From Camarhynchus parvulus (taxonomy: Eukaryota > Chordata > Aves > Passeriformes > Thraupidae), in assembly GCF_901933205.1 (NCBI RefSeq), contig NC_044574.1, positions 42,441,609 through 42,505,608 of the forward strand: a DNA stretch of 64,000 nt, given 5' to 3'. Under the pieces are notes generated by a model. The model was not told where the DNA came from and did not search any database. It saw nothing but the letters and a program-made list of their open reading frames with translations. A program made the position numbers and the translations under genes. Of the stretch, positions 38,848-52,100 are shown piece after piece; within the stretch, counting starts at the first letter, position 1; every line of letters begins with the position of its first letter.

Positions 38848-38970
38848 TGGATAAAATAAGTATGATTTCATGGTAGCTGAAAACTGTACAGATTTTTTAA
38901 GGAAAAATATGTAGTGAAAGTTTCATCAAAATAGATGACGCCTTAAAGAATGTTCAGGTAGTTTTCTCTC

Positions 38971-39501
38971 ATGAATGTTGCTTTAGATAGCCAAGGGGAG
39001 CTTTTTTTAGGATGTGGGGGTTGCCTTTTTTACATTTTTGTCTACTTTAAAGAAAAAAACAAACCCTTTCATCAGTGCTCCTATGATCATTTTTTTCACC
39101 TTAAGATTTTGAAAGCGGCTCACCTCCCCTCCTTACAATGCTGGTGCTACAAACCAGCTCTTAAACATTTTCTGACCTACCTCTATCTCTGGCATAAAAA
39201 GAGCACATTAAAAGCCAAATATTTTAGATTCCATGAAGAATATGACCTTCCATTTTCTTTAAGAGTTACCTGGGATTTGGCACTTAGACTTTTTTGTATG
39301 GTCCTCCAAATCTGCTGTCATCCTGTAGAGATCCTGAGATGGTTTGCTGTTTTTTGCTTGCACCCAAGGTCTTCTTTGCTATCGAAGTTTCTGAAGCATC
39401 TCCTCCTCAGTCAGAACTATTTAATTCCTGGAAGATTGATTGTGATAGCTTCCTGCTCTCAGTCCAGATACACTTTCCCCAGAGATGCTATTCTTCCTTA
39501 A
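38971..39501 (+). other. 176-codon open frame of unknown status
   Basis: An ATG-started open frame of 176 codons, the longest outside RBM46. The predicted product is basic and Cys/Phe/Leu-rich, with no domain, signal or repeat I recognise. Codon use does not look biased. A frame this long is expected by chance roughly once in 64 kb of six-frame sequence, so it is probably non-coding, although it follows two other exon-like plus-strand features. Confidence 0.12.
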
Positions 39502-42500
39502 TTATGCTGAAGTTGCCAATGTTAAACTAGGCACCTACAAACAACAGAATATCTGAATCCACCCTCCTACTCTTGTCTTTCCTAGTGATGTGCTGCAAAT
39601 ACTAATACCTGTGAAAAGGTATTGGGAAATGGGAAGAATTGTTTTTCTCCTCCCTTGCTGTCAAATCTGTAGAGCAGAGACAGAAAGGCCTGGCCACTGC
39701 AGGGGACCAGTATGAATTTGCATGAATTTTGTTTTCATATACTAGTGAATACTTCCCTCTGCAGGAAGCTTTAAGCTGATAGCAGCCACAGCCTCTAGCA
39801 GTGTAGAAAAGAATGCTCAAAGCCTGAAGCGGGATCTTATAGAAGATATTTGTGTTCTTATAATTCTTGAAATTTCACCCACCTTCAAGCAGTACCTAAG
39901 ATTTTCTTTCCATTCCCATGAGCAGCCACTCATATTCTAGGATCCTAAAAATTCGACCTGGTTTGACTGTTGTTGCATTCTTGAATGCTTCACCATGGTA
40001 GCTGTGCAGCATCTGTATTTTTGGAAAAGGCCTGTCCTGTCTGGGTCATTCCTGATAGCAGGTGCCATCCCAGTGGCTTGAGCACTCCTTTCATGGCAGC
40101 ATGGGCCTGGCTCCTGAGGAGGTTAAGAGTTACTGATGCAGTCTTTGATTAAGCCATTTCACTTTTTCTGTCTCTTAAAGCTGTCGCAGACAGCTTGGAA
40201 TGATTTTTAGCCCTGGGGGCTCCTTGTTAGTACGGTGAACAAGTGGCTGGTAGAGAAAGGAGCTCTCAACGACTGCTTTAAGCCTTCCCTTTGCCTGGCT
40301 GTCCAGGCTCTAAATGCAGGAAAGCTGTATTTAGACTGCTGGATCATTACCTGTTTTCTTTCCTTTTGTCTAGGTTGGACACTAAACAGCGTGAAGAGAT
40401 GATAAACTTGATCATTCTTTGTTATACATGGCAACTGCTGTCAAGAAATTTGTTGATAGACAGGACTTAGAACAACTGACTTCTTGGGGATTGCTTTTAC
40501 CTCAAGAGTGTGCATTAACCCAGTATCTTCCAGGTGACTTGCTCTTTAATGCTGTTTCATATTTAATGTTTTTTAATTTCCATTAATTTACTAACTCTTG
40601 TTGGTTGTTATACAGAATGCTAACTTTGGTACCCCTATCCCGAACAAGATAGTAATAATATTAGAGGGAGGAGGAAAAAAAAGGCAAATAGATGACAATG
40701 GTAACTGTAAGAATAATGACCTCCATTTCTTATTTAGGGCAAGTTTTTGATGCAGTGGGTGTAGCTCAAAGTAACAGAAATTTGCTTCACCAAAGTCAGT
40801 AACCTCTACTTTCAGAGGGCTTTTAGTTTCTACACCAGTTACAGAACAGGGTCATACACCAATTTATTTTTTATATTATACAAAAGTATGTTAAAAAAAA
40901 AAGGCAACACTGTATTCTGTCACAACCTTTTTAGAAGAAATACATGGTGTTTTATTTTCCAAAGGTTAATAAGCTCCAGTGAGATCTTTATAAGCATGAA
41001 AAATGTTTGCAATTTTGCACACTGATTAGAGATTTCTAATGATGTGTTCTATATAAACTTCAAAAAGCCTGAATTACAGCAACTGTGTGCTACTGCTGCT
41101 TCAGCTGCTCACTCCTTTCACCACTGTTCTTAGTTGTAGAACACAGACAAATTCTGCTGGCATCAACCTAGCACTCATTACACTCAAATGCTTGATAATG
41201 GTTTAGTACTGCCATACATGTTGGCAATATTGAAAATAGTTGCCACAATAAATGCTCATATTAATGGCATTTGCTAGTTTGTAGCAAAACTGGGGAGGTT
41301 TTTTGACTCAGTTGGAAATCTGATCAAGAAGGATGTTACACACCTGAAAAAAGCAATCCCCTGGCTTTCTACAGTACTGGGCAGTACCTCCTTTTGTTCA
41401 CTGAGGAGATACTTTTGTTTGCATCTCTTCTTCTGGTATTCACTGCTATTATGCAATCTTTGTGCACCTTGGTCCACAGTTCCCTTAATTAGCTAACAAT
41501 ACCAATTTTACCTCGGTTTGCTGGGTCCAGATTTCCATCAGAAATGCAAAAAACTAAGTCTTCATCAAGACACTTGAAAAATAAAATGAAGCTTATTTCA
41601 GCAGTCTGTAGACTAGAATTCTCAGGCTGCCAGGAAAATACTTTTAAATTGCCAACCCTGTATCTTATCAGCCTTATACTGTATAATTCTATCTCAAACT
41701 GATTTTTCTCTTGGCCTTAGGAACCACTTGGTTTAAACATGGATTAAACAAGTTCCCTGTTGCCTTTCCTCATGAGTTTTTCAAGAAATCCTAACCTTTT
41801 AACAATGTTCACATGCGATAAAAGCTAATCAACTAACTTGCCTTCCAATAATTACTTTTCTTTTTTAAGTCTTCACTCAGCCCCTTAATCACCCTTCCTT
41901 TTGTTCAGCAAAGCACTGGAGCTGTGGCCAAAGGTTGTTATTACAGAAAGCAAAGTGAATCCTGCAAAGTAAGTTTGTGAAAGTACCATGTCTAAAATAA
42001 TAACTTATTTTTCTTTTACACACACCAAATATGAACAGCATAAATTTAATATAAATGTTAATTCGCATACAGAAGTCAAACACATTATTTCAACATTAGA
42101 AGTTGCAACATGTAAAAGAATTATTATGTAGCTAATATAAAATGCAAATAAAATGAAACTGCTGTAACTGCATCTAAATTAACAGCAAAAAGGACAATTT
42201 AATATGGTGATGAAATACACGGAACCAAAATACATAGTGGACCACAACAGTTGATTGCTTTTAAGAAAAATTATTCAACTTGAAATCTTTCCATTGCATT
42301 GTTTTCTGTCTACATAATATTCCTTTCTGGCAAACAATTTTCAGATACAACAGCTTTCAAACAATACTTGCATAGGTGAGGCCCTTAGACATTTTAACCA
42401 CCTGGTCCATTCCTTGTCAATGAACTGAAACTATGTATAAAATTCCAAAAATAAGAATGGTCTACAGTATTAGTTTCAGATTGTCAAGAAGGTTAAAAAA

Positions 42501-44886
42501 AGGTTGTTTTATTTTGTCATTCAATAAATAAAGCACTTGACTGAGAAATGCCAAATAGTCACAATAAAAATAAAGATGGCTCACTTAAAATGAATTACGT
42601 ATATCTGATTTTAAAAATCAAAAACTATTTCCAGTTTAATACTAAACAATGTTTTTTTAAGAAGAACACGGCCTGATTAGAAAGTGAGCAAGCTGCTGTT
42701 CCACACGGCTACCACAGACAAGCACAGGTGCTGGTTTCAAGGGACAGCCTGGATAAAAGTAAGGCCTTTATGAATATGAAAGCACACGTTTGTCCCAACA
42801 GGGAGGTGCTAACAACAGGAAACACAACCTAGTGAGCTGTACACAAAAGCACATGTAATCTGTATCTGTCAAGATTTTCTTTTTGCCTGTTTTTGTCTCC
42901 AAGAATTCACTAAGGTACTGAACCTCAGTGTTATGACTACAGCAATGTAGCCTGATGGTACATTCATGTAAAATTCTCCAAAATACCATTTTTCCATTGA
43001 TGTACTGCTGGATCAGAAGCAAAGATTTTACTGGACATGTTCTTCCTATAAAATTTTGCATCAAGTTAATGGAAGCAAACTTGCAGATGGTATTTAAGTC
43101 TCATATTATGCATGTTTATGATTGCTAGAATGGTGTTCATTGTTTTGTTGGTGGGATTTTTTAGCATTTGTTTAAGATTTATTACATACAATAGAAGCTG
43201 AAAAAATTCTGTGTGAAAATACAAGAATAGGAATTGTGGCAAATTGTTTCAACACTAAATATAAATTACTGCTGTATAGGCTATTACAGGTAATAAAAAT
43301 CTTTTAAACAAATTATATTTCGAAACCCAAATTTAATCAAACTAACCAAAACAATTTAACATTCAATTTCACTAATATTTAAATTGAAATGCTTAATACA
43401 CATGCTTTGAAGAATTATTCATCAATAAACATGGAATGTGAATTTCCAGTAATTATGTATCAGTGGGGTGTTCTTTTTCTTTTCATTACAAGATCCAAAG
43501 CAATAAATTCCAAACTCCTCTTCTTCAGGGATATTCAAACCAAGTAGGGTGTGCAGTTGTCTGTGGAAAGAGAGGGGAGAGGGAGGAAAGAGACTTTGAT
43601 TTCAGCAAACACACTGCATTATTTCCGTTTCAAGATGGACTTAACAGTCCATTACACCATCCATAATGGTGTAATGAAAGCATTCAGAGTCTTATACCAA
43701 TGCTATGTTCTTCTCTTTCCTCTGCAGCACTAACACTAACTCAAAATAATTAAGAAACTGTTTAGTCAACTGCTCAAAGGGTTTTTTTCCTAAGAGCCTT
43801 ATTGTTTTAAGAGACCCCATCTTCAGTACTGAATGTATTTTCTCATCATACACACACACACATTTTTAACTAAACTTCAAAATAATAACCCTTTGTTTCA
43901 TCTTCACTGAATGCAAAATATTAATGCAGACAACCCTCAAGTGCATATTAGGTCATTGTTCTGAGCTATATTAGCTACATACATTATACATACTATAGCA
44001 GCAGTCATTCATATTGCATATTTACCACGAGATCAGAGTCTACACTCAACTAAGCACCAAGTTCTGCCTGATGTACACTGCATAGACAAAACCCAAATTC
44101 ATTGTAATCATCAGTGGAGTAGAAGAAACCATGTTAATTATATCCTGCTTTGAAGTGACTGACTCTACAGAAGGCAGACAAGTTATTTCACAGATAAATA
44201 AAGTCCAACATTGTTGTATCTGTCTAACTTATTATTTTCCAAGTTCTCTTACATAGACCAAGATTTACAAAATCTGTGTTCCCTGTCCATTAGCAGCAGC
44301 TGAAAAATAACTGAATCTTTGGGAAATGTTCTGTGTGCCTGGATTAGAAACTTCCAGCAGTAAAGCTAACACAGAGCATGGATTTAATGCCATTTTCAAA
44401 CTGCCTTGTAAGCTTTCAAAAACCATTCTCACACCACTCCACAAAAAAAAGAGGGAGGTCTCAGAAGTGACAGATATACATGCTTGAATTCATCTACAAT
44501 AGCATATTAAAAAAAAAGTCAGAGGAGACAATAGTCTCTTTTACATGAAACTGTGTACCACTTTTGTACATAAATTTAAACTCAAGCTGGAAAGGCAAAT
44601 AATGAAGAAATGACTGAAAAACAACTCAATATTCATTTTAGGAATAAAAACCATAACCTTCTTTGAGCTGCACAATGAACAAGAACATCAGACTGTGTGA
44701 TCCATCAGCAGGTAGAGGGCAGTAGAGATATGGACTCCTTTGGAAAAAGCAACCGAGGATCTCTACAAGCCACCTTAGAGCTGTGTCTGTGAGGAAAGTA
44801 CACCTTCTCTAACAAACAGTGCAGCTAAGACAATGTCTCTCAAAGGGTAAAAAGCCACAATGAACAATCCTGAGAGGCTTACTCAC
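39502..44886. other. non-coding sequence, possible RBM46 3' intron or 3' UTR
   Basis: AT-rich DNA with no identified exon. It includes a short (CA)n run at 43850-43862, a perfect 11-bp inverted repeat at 43650-43676, and a minus-strand AATAAA near 42520 that could be a polyadenylation signal. The minus-strand open frame at 43064-42768 begins with TTG and has no family match I recognise. Confidence 0.5.
43650..43676. repeat. perfect inverted repeat, 11-bp arms and 5-base loop
   Basis: CATTACACCAT (43650-43660) and ATGGTGTAATG (43666-43676) are exact reverse complements separated by CCATA. The hairpin is short and may be chance or the core of a decayed element. No longer terminal inverted repeat is visible around it. 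Confidence 0.7.
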
Positions 44887-44946
44887 CTTTACTATCCCAC
44901 CATGCTGCATTCAAGGACAGCAATGTTATATATGCTTGCTCAGGGG
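44887..44946 (-). CDS. RBM46: candidate 60-nt in-frame cassette exon of RBM46
   Basis: The acceptor TTTTTCTTACAG ends at 44947 and a consensus donor, AAAG followed by GTGAGT, begins at 44886. The 60 nt between them have no stop when read in the phase carried out of exon 4. The junction then reads LHL-APEQAYITLLSLNAAWW-DSK with one base carried on. Entry and exit are both phase 1, so the exon could be included or skipped without changing the downstream frame. I do not recognise the peptide from RBM46 family members I know, so it may be lineage-specific, alternative, or a false exon with good splice sites. The assignment to RBM46 rests on strand, phase and position 3.5 kb downstream of exon 4. 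Confidence 0.5.
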
Positions 44947-47900
44947 CTGTAAGAAAAACCATTATGTGTAAGTTATTTGATAAATATTTCAGACTTCTAA
45001 ATTCATACTGTTAAAAAACTTCTTATACTACATTCTGAGCCTTTCTAAAGATCACTAAAAACCTCCAAACCATGAATTACCACTTATCATCTGTATTTGC
45101 TAAACAATGCCAGCAACTTCTGTATTCTTTTCAAACATCCTACCATTTGTGGCTGTTGATTGTTCCAAGAGCAATATAATTAACTTTGATAAAGCAAACC
45201 AAGGCAATATTTAAGTAAATTCCTATGACAAAACATGAAAACCATCTCACTTGACCTTTAGGTTTGATGTCCAAAATCTAGAAGAGCAATCTGGAGATAC
45301 ATTTGTTCTGAGACACAGATACTAAATAAAGACTCTTGAACTAGCTTATGAAAGTTTTATCCATGACTTGTAAATTGCTACTGCATGCAGTACTTAGTAT
45401 GTTTAAACAAGTGAATTCATAGTAGTAAGATACAATGCCTGCTCCACCTATTTCAGTACCATTTACTATAAAACTTATATGAGGGAACTGGAAGGAAACT
45501 ATTATTTATGTGCTATAGGTAGTTATTAAAAGGCTTTTCCTTGAATATTTGTAAGTATATTTTTCTTATAAATACTTTAAAAAATACTATCTAGAAAAAT
45601 AATTTTATAAATCGTGTCTCAGGGAGATGTAGCATGAAATAGAATGTGTGAAAGTGCAAAGAACACCCTACAGTGGAATACCCATTTAAAATCTCGCTGA
45701 AACATCTCCCATTGTTCCCTATCACCCTTAAGTCAAACTCAGTAGGGAATTTCCCAAGACTCAGCCTTTGCTTAAGAGTGTTATCTTAAGGACTAGAAAT
45801 AGGTCATGGTAGAAGTATTAATTCTTCTACAGGACATTCAGGTGTTTCCCTATTCCTTTCCCTGTCTCCCCACTCCTCCCCCTGACAACATTCACCTTCT
45901 GAAATTTCAACATGAAGTTATGCTCCCTTTCTCATAAATGGACACCCAGACATGTGATTTTCACACATTTAGCCAAGCCTGAGCATTTTCACTCCCTTGA
46001 TCTGCTGGTGATTTATCTAGTAACATTAAAATATAGCTTGTGAATCTTTCCCTAACAGCATAGTTTTCTGTGTTTTCTAAAAACCATCATTTTCAAAATA
46101 TTCAGGTGACACCAAGTGGTTAGTTGTTGTACTGCTGTCTGCTCAGGACTGCTGCGTACCACTACTGTATACAATACTGTAAAAACCAAGTATTCTGTAA
46201 TGTGTGAAAGGAAATACGGAAATACATACTACAAAAAGAAAAGAAAAATTTAAAAAGCCAGAATGCCTTGAGATTATTAATCAAAGCAGCCCTTTCTCAT
46301 TTACTTACCTTAGAACAGCTATAGTCTTTAAAAAGAAAAGTAGCAGCAAAACTCAACCTGTACACATCATCAAATATTAAGTGGCCAAAAAATTAGGTTC
46401 CTGTAAGAGAAGTTACTTACCAGAAAGAATTAATCCCTATGTCATCTTTGTACACTTATGTTTATAGTAAGCTGCTTCCAAGAAACACACTGAGACTTTT
46501 CTCAAATCACTGCTAGTTATCAAAAAAACAACCCCAGACAAAACCCCCAAACCCCAAAGAAAAACCACAACCCACAAATCCATCAGGAGCATCAGCATCA
46601 TTCAACACTTCCATAAGAAGGAAGGACTGTCACATCTAGCAAATCATCTTTACCTGAAGATATTTCTTTCAACACAGAATATATATTGAACTGGAACAGA
46701 AACACCTTCTTTCAATTAGACAGGGAAAAGAAATTGTACTTTTAGACTCCCTAAGGCTATGTTTCAGCATCACAACAATGCCAAATCAAAAAGGGGGTTT
46801 TTAATCAATATGAAAGCTGTGTATCTTTCAAATCAGGGCTCTGTAGGCTCTTTGCAGGCCCAAATCCTCACAAACCAGAATGCACAGAGGCCATCAAAAG
46901 AAAAAAAAAGTGTTATTCAAAGATAACAAGACAGCATTACTAGCACTAGGCCATTAGGTAGACAGCTGTAAAAAGCAAAACCTGGTATTTGGGAACTCAG
47001 CTAAATACCAATTCACATTAACTGTGATTGTATGGCACAATCAAGTGGAAAAAGCTTTAGAATTCTATTAATTTAAATCCACTTTAAAATATTTTCCCCA
47101 CAGTTATAATTTGGAATTATAACTGAGGAGATAAAAATCTCAACACATACTTTCTTAATTTTGTTTAAATAGTCTGCATCAAGATTTGCCCACAACTGTG
47201 AATAATCACTCTTAATCTAACTTTATTGTTCCCTTGATTCTTTCCCAGAGAAGTACAGGAGAGAAAATAACTTTAGGTAATGAAAGAAGCAAACTGGGCA
47301 GGTACATATGATCAAGCACAAAACCTGCAACTGTCCTTATTCTTCTCTTAAGGAGAGCCTCACAACACCATTTTGAGTTCAGTACCCTTTTTATCTTTGT
47401 GTTTAGGTCTACATGGGTTATAAAGGTGTGGCCCTAATTTTCCTACTAGAAAAATATGGAAACAGACACTCAACTAGTTAAATGCTGTGTGTACAAAACC
47501 AGACACAGATACTCAGCCATTTATTATTCAAAATCACTCTGGCCATCTGAAAGCATCACATTCTAGAGGTGTCCCTCTAATACAAACCAAGCACACCACT
47601 GCTCACGTGGACACAATGTATAAGGCTTTGTGCTTCAGAGGTTCTTCTTCCTCTAAGACCTTTTGGCCATGCCAAATCCAAACCCAAGAAGAAAGAACGT
47701 AAGCAAGAAGAAAAAGCTTGTTTACATTTTAGTCATGCATTGCAACAAAAAACAGGCATCACAGTCAAGCCTAAAATAAGTCTGCTATGAACTCATCCAA
47801 AGGAGAAACCTCACCACAGCCTACATACAACTCAAGAGACTTGAAGAACAAGTGCTAAGTAGCAGTACTAGGAAGAGAAGAATGTTAACACTATTTTAAC

Positions 47901-48406
47901 AGTGTACTGCAATCACTTTCCCAACTCACCAGAATTAGAACAGGTGAAGGAAAAACCCCAACCAATGAAAAAAATACCCCCTCCCCCATTTTATAATAGA
48001 AAAAGTTTCCTCTTCTAGTAGCGGCATTCTGATTTTTAAAAAATGCAACATATATAAATGAAGATGCTAGATCAAAGACTTTCAAATAAATTTTCAGCAC
48101 CGTAATCATCTCACAGATGACCTTAAACCGAAGTTACTTACATGTCATCTAATTCTTCATTATACATCATTCCAGTAGCTAAATGTAAGCAAAAATTACC
48201 CTGGCATTGGACAGTTTATATACTTACAGTGTTTTCTCAGTGCTCTCATCTAATGGGCCAGATTCAACTGACACAAGAACCAAGTCTTCTGCGGACTACT
48301 TTATACAAAACACACATGTGCACCAAGATATGTATACCAAGAACCATTTAAAAGTAACTTTTCCAGCTCCAGTTCTTCATACATAATCAAAAATGTTTAT
48401 GCTTAC
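44947..48406 (-). other. sequence downstream of RBM46 exon 4, intronic if the cassette exon is used
   Basis: The intron begins with GTAAGC at 48406. The segment is AT-rich and unique. I checked it on the minus strand for the family's conserved C-terminal tail (the Tyr/Pro-rich stretch and the SNQASFF end) and did not find it. Nothing else is recognised. Confidence 0.6.
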
Positions 48407-49192
48407 CTAGATGTAGAAGTGTGAACTGTGCTGCCAATTCCTTTGCATCTTCTACTGTTGTACAGAGTTTTTCTGGCATGAAATAAGTCTGGGAATCATC
48501 TGCAATACTAGAAATAAGCACCTTGTACACCAAGAGTATTTTCCCATCTTGACTCGTGGTTGAATACAAGCAGTATTCTGGTGGTGCCCAGCTATTTTTA
48601 TGGCAAAAATAATCCAGATGCATTACTGCAGAACTGAAGTGACTCAGCTTTAAAGAATACATACTAATTGGAGTAAGCTTTATTCCTGGAAAAATGGGAT
48701 ATGTACTTCTTTCAACTTCAGGAGGGCTTGGACTGTGCTGACCATTCAGACGAACTGAAAGACTTGCTGGTTTCCCCAAGGATTTTTGAGTACCATCTTC
48801 TTTGTTAGGAAACCCTAAGAGGTTTTCAGAACTGGGACTTATCTGACCATTAAAATGCTGCTGCTTCCAAGAACTTTCTTTGTTTACTGGCTTTGCCAGT
48901 GTTACCTCAATGCTGGCTCCATCAATGCACTTTCCATTCATTATAGACATAGCAGCAACTGCATCTTCACGGTGGAAAAAATGAACAAAAGCATAGTCCC
49001 TCAACTTCTTCACACGTTCAACTACTCCTGGCTTGAACTTGTTGAATTCAGCTTTGATTTTGTCCTCTGTAGTAGATATCATTAGATTTCTCACATACAA
49101 TACTTTGACTCTCTGCATAGTTTCTTCATCAACTACTTTCTCAGGATCTGCCCAGTCTACTTGAATAGTATGACCCCAGGGCTGGAATGTTC
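48407..49192 (-). CDS. RBM46: RBM46 exon 4 (RRM3 and dsRBD-like domain)
   Basis: This 786-nt exon starts after the acceptor CTGTAG (first base 49192) and completes Gly207. It contains the [14 protein letters not shown] segment that joins RRM2 to RRM3, then RRM3 (about 234-310), a polar linker, and the DND1-like dsRBD region ending AAQFTLLHL at residue 468. The donor GTAAGC follows the first base of codon 469. In other vertebrates that codon is the Asp opening the last exon. Residue 211 is Pro, where I recall Leu in mammals. Read-through would end four to six codons later in intron sequence. Confidence 0.94.
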
Positions 49193-52100
49193 CTACAGCA
49201 AAGAAGCATCATATAAATAAGACATGTGCAAAGGAAAGCAGAATCATTCTTATCACCTATCTCTACAAACAGAAAACATGATGCATACCACTAGAAACTG
49301 GGTTTTGTTGCCTACATCTACTAAATTTATCTGAAATTGTTAAAGCAATGAGACTCTGCAAAAATGACAAGTGCTCTGTTACCTCTGGGTTCATTAAGCA
49401 GCATAAGCTGTCAAAACAAAGACTCTGTGACATGCACATAAGAGACACACAAAAGGAGACCAAAAGTAATGTATTTAAAAAGCCACTAAACACAGCCTCT
49501 ACCACTTTAAAAAGCATGGGCAACACCTGGAAATAGTAATCTAAATGTACAGCTTCAGCACAACCCTTACTCTATGTTGCAGCACATGCCAGAACCCAAA
49601 TTAAAGAAAAAAAATAAAACTAAACTTGCTTTGTTACTCAGGTCAACCCATCATTTCGCATATCATACTGGTTTATTTTTTATTCAGTGATCTGGAGGTA
49701 TTTCACCCACCACTTTGCAGATATATAGATAAAACATATCAATTACGTTGAATATATTACATATTATTACAAGTATTATATTGATACTTATTATATATTT
49801 GATATTTTATATTGTATATACTTTTGCATATGTATTTACTTTCTTTTTCTTTCAAAATTATTTTCTAGTAAAATATTAAAGACCTACCTTTTTTTAAAAT
49901 ATGAAACATTCATGTATTTCATAGTGATGAAAATAACATTACTCATGACAACCCACAGAAAATACGATGCACATTCAAGGCATTATCCTTTCTAAGCTCA
50001 CTTTTAAGAGAATTTGAGTGCTGATCCTTGTGCATGTAAATGAAAACTGAATGTGTGCCCATGCAAACACATATTGGCATAAACACCTAAATTACATAAA
50101 ATAATGTGTATTTTTTAATTGTCAGAACTACCTAAATTACAGCTTCTTAAAAAAAATAAGTTTAAAAAAACCCCTGCAACTACAAAACATAAAAAATAAA
50201 ATCATCCTTAGCCAAAAAGCAATACTGCAGTTTTGTAACTCTCAAAACGCCTTATAGAATGGAAAACAGAAATGATCCACCATCTCATCCCCCCACAATA
50301 TGGAAATAGAAACTCTCCATAAAAATTCAGTTTAATTACAAACAGTTTTACCTGGGATTAGTCGCCTTCTAGCCATTGCAGCTGCTCTATGAGATTCATA
50401 TTCTACAAAGGCAAAGCCACGATTTTTAGTTTTGTCGGTGGCATTTGGATAAACAATGACATCCACCACTCCTTCTGTAACTTTTTTCATTTCATTCAGT
50501 ATCTCTTCTTTCTTCTTATCTTTAGGAATCGCTCCAATAAACAGTCTGCAGTTGTCCAAGCTTACGCAGACACCAATAAACTTCCCTGGACGAATTTCAT
50601 AATTATTAAGAATCTTGATGGCCAACTGGGCTTCCTCTTTAGTGGTGTACATGACAAAAGCATAGCCTCGGTTCTCACCACTGAATTCCATCATCAGTCT
50701 GAGCTCATAGATCTTCCCGGCTCTCTCAAAAACAGGAACCAGTTCATCTTCATACATATCACGAGGAATCTTACCCACAAAAACTTCACAGCCACGAGGT
50801 GGTGGAGGACCTTCCCAACCTTAAAATAAATTGTCCAAAAGCAATCTTAGTACAAATGCACATTTCCCCCAGATCCACTTTGAATGTGGGAGTTATTTAT
50901 TTTTGGTCTCAGCTGAAAACTAGCACATTCTATTATGTCTTATTTATGTTGTGTTTAAATTTTAAGAAATGCCAGAAACCCCCAGTTTGCATTTCTTTCA
51001 ATTCCATCTTCTGAGTTTTTCCCAATAGAATCTGTATGACAATACACTGAACGTGTTTGTGAATACATTGACAGGTTTACCAAGAGCTTCTATTTCAATG
51101 GTTTTATGGACTTTACAATTATATTTCCGTTATTAATAAAACTGATATACCTAAGAAAGATACCTAGGTAAGAACTTCAGTTTTATTTTCTACTACAACG
51201 CTTTAAAGTTACAAAATGTTCTCTGCGCTTCTTGCCCCCATATTTTTATAAATTTCACTGAAGTCCCCAATGCAGCACTTTTTTTTCTTCCTTGACGTCA
51301 TTCAAAAACTCCAAACATTTTGCTTCCACCTTCATTCATCCAATAAAATTGGACTCCCTAAGAAAAGCTGGATACAGAGCCAAACTTTCTGCAATAGCCA
51401 AAAAGATGGAATACTTTTACTCTAAAAACAGACCACAGTTTTCACAGGCAGTAGCAGATGACAGGAAAAAAAGAAGCAAAAAAAAATTTCCACAGAACAA
51501 GTCAGTCTTCGGTTGACACCCGAAAGCTGCAGAACATCTATGCTTCTCTCCTTAAACCAAGGACATTTAAACATTCTTTCATATCTCTGCTATATATACT
51601 GAAAGATATGTTCAACAGATAATGTAAAGGTGTATTTATGCATTTAATAATATTAAAGTCTTCAAATACAGCACTCCATTTTCCCAAAATAATAATAAAA
51701 AATTTAAGACGTTTGTTTGGTTTTGTTTCTTTTTTTAAATTAGACAAACAACTCAGGTAGAAGGTTCAAAGGCAGATGCTCAAATCATGACAAAAAGTTT
51801 TTTCTAAAATTTTGACAAGGAAGATTTCCTACAGGAGAAAAAGCCAGGAGTACAAAGATGGTAGAAAAAACTATACTAGTATGAATTGACAAAGCATAAT
51901 GAGGCAAGGTGAAAAAATAATTACTCTTGACAAGCTAAGACAAGACGATAATTAAATAATGTCCTTTGGTTTGAAATTCAGAATAAATTTTATTTAGATG
52001 ATTTTATAATTAACACTTTTTCCTTAATATATTGTCAGAGAGCCTGTAATTTACTTTTGAAAAAAATTAACAGAATTGAGAGATTTTTGCCTTCTCACAA

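Noticed and set aside
42240..42300. Another minus-strand AG-ATTTCAA resembling the start of the RBM46 last exon
   Set aside because: It stops after about eight codons and lacks the conserved HRSSI-type continuation.
42768..43064. 98-codon minus-strand open frame near the RBM46 3' region
   Set aside because: It starts with TTG rather than ATG, has Cys/Leu-rich composition without a domain, and no convincing acceptor in the RBM46 phase.
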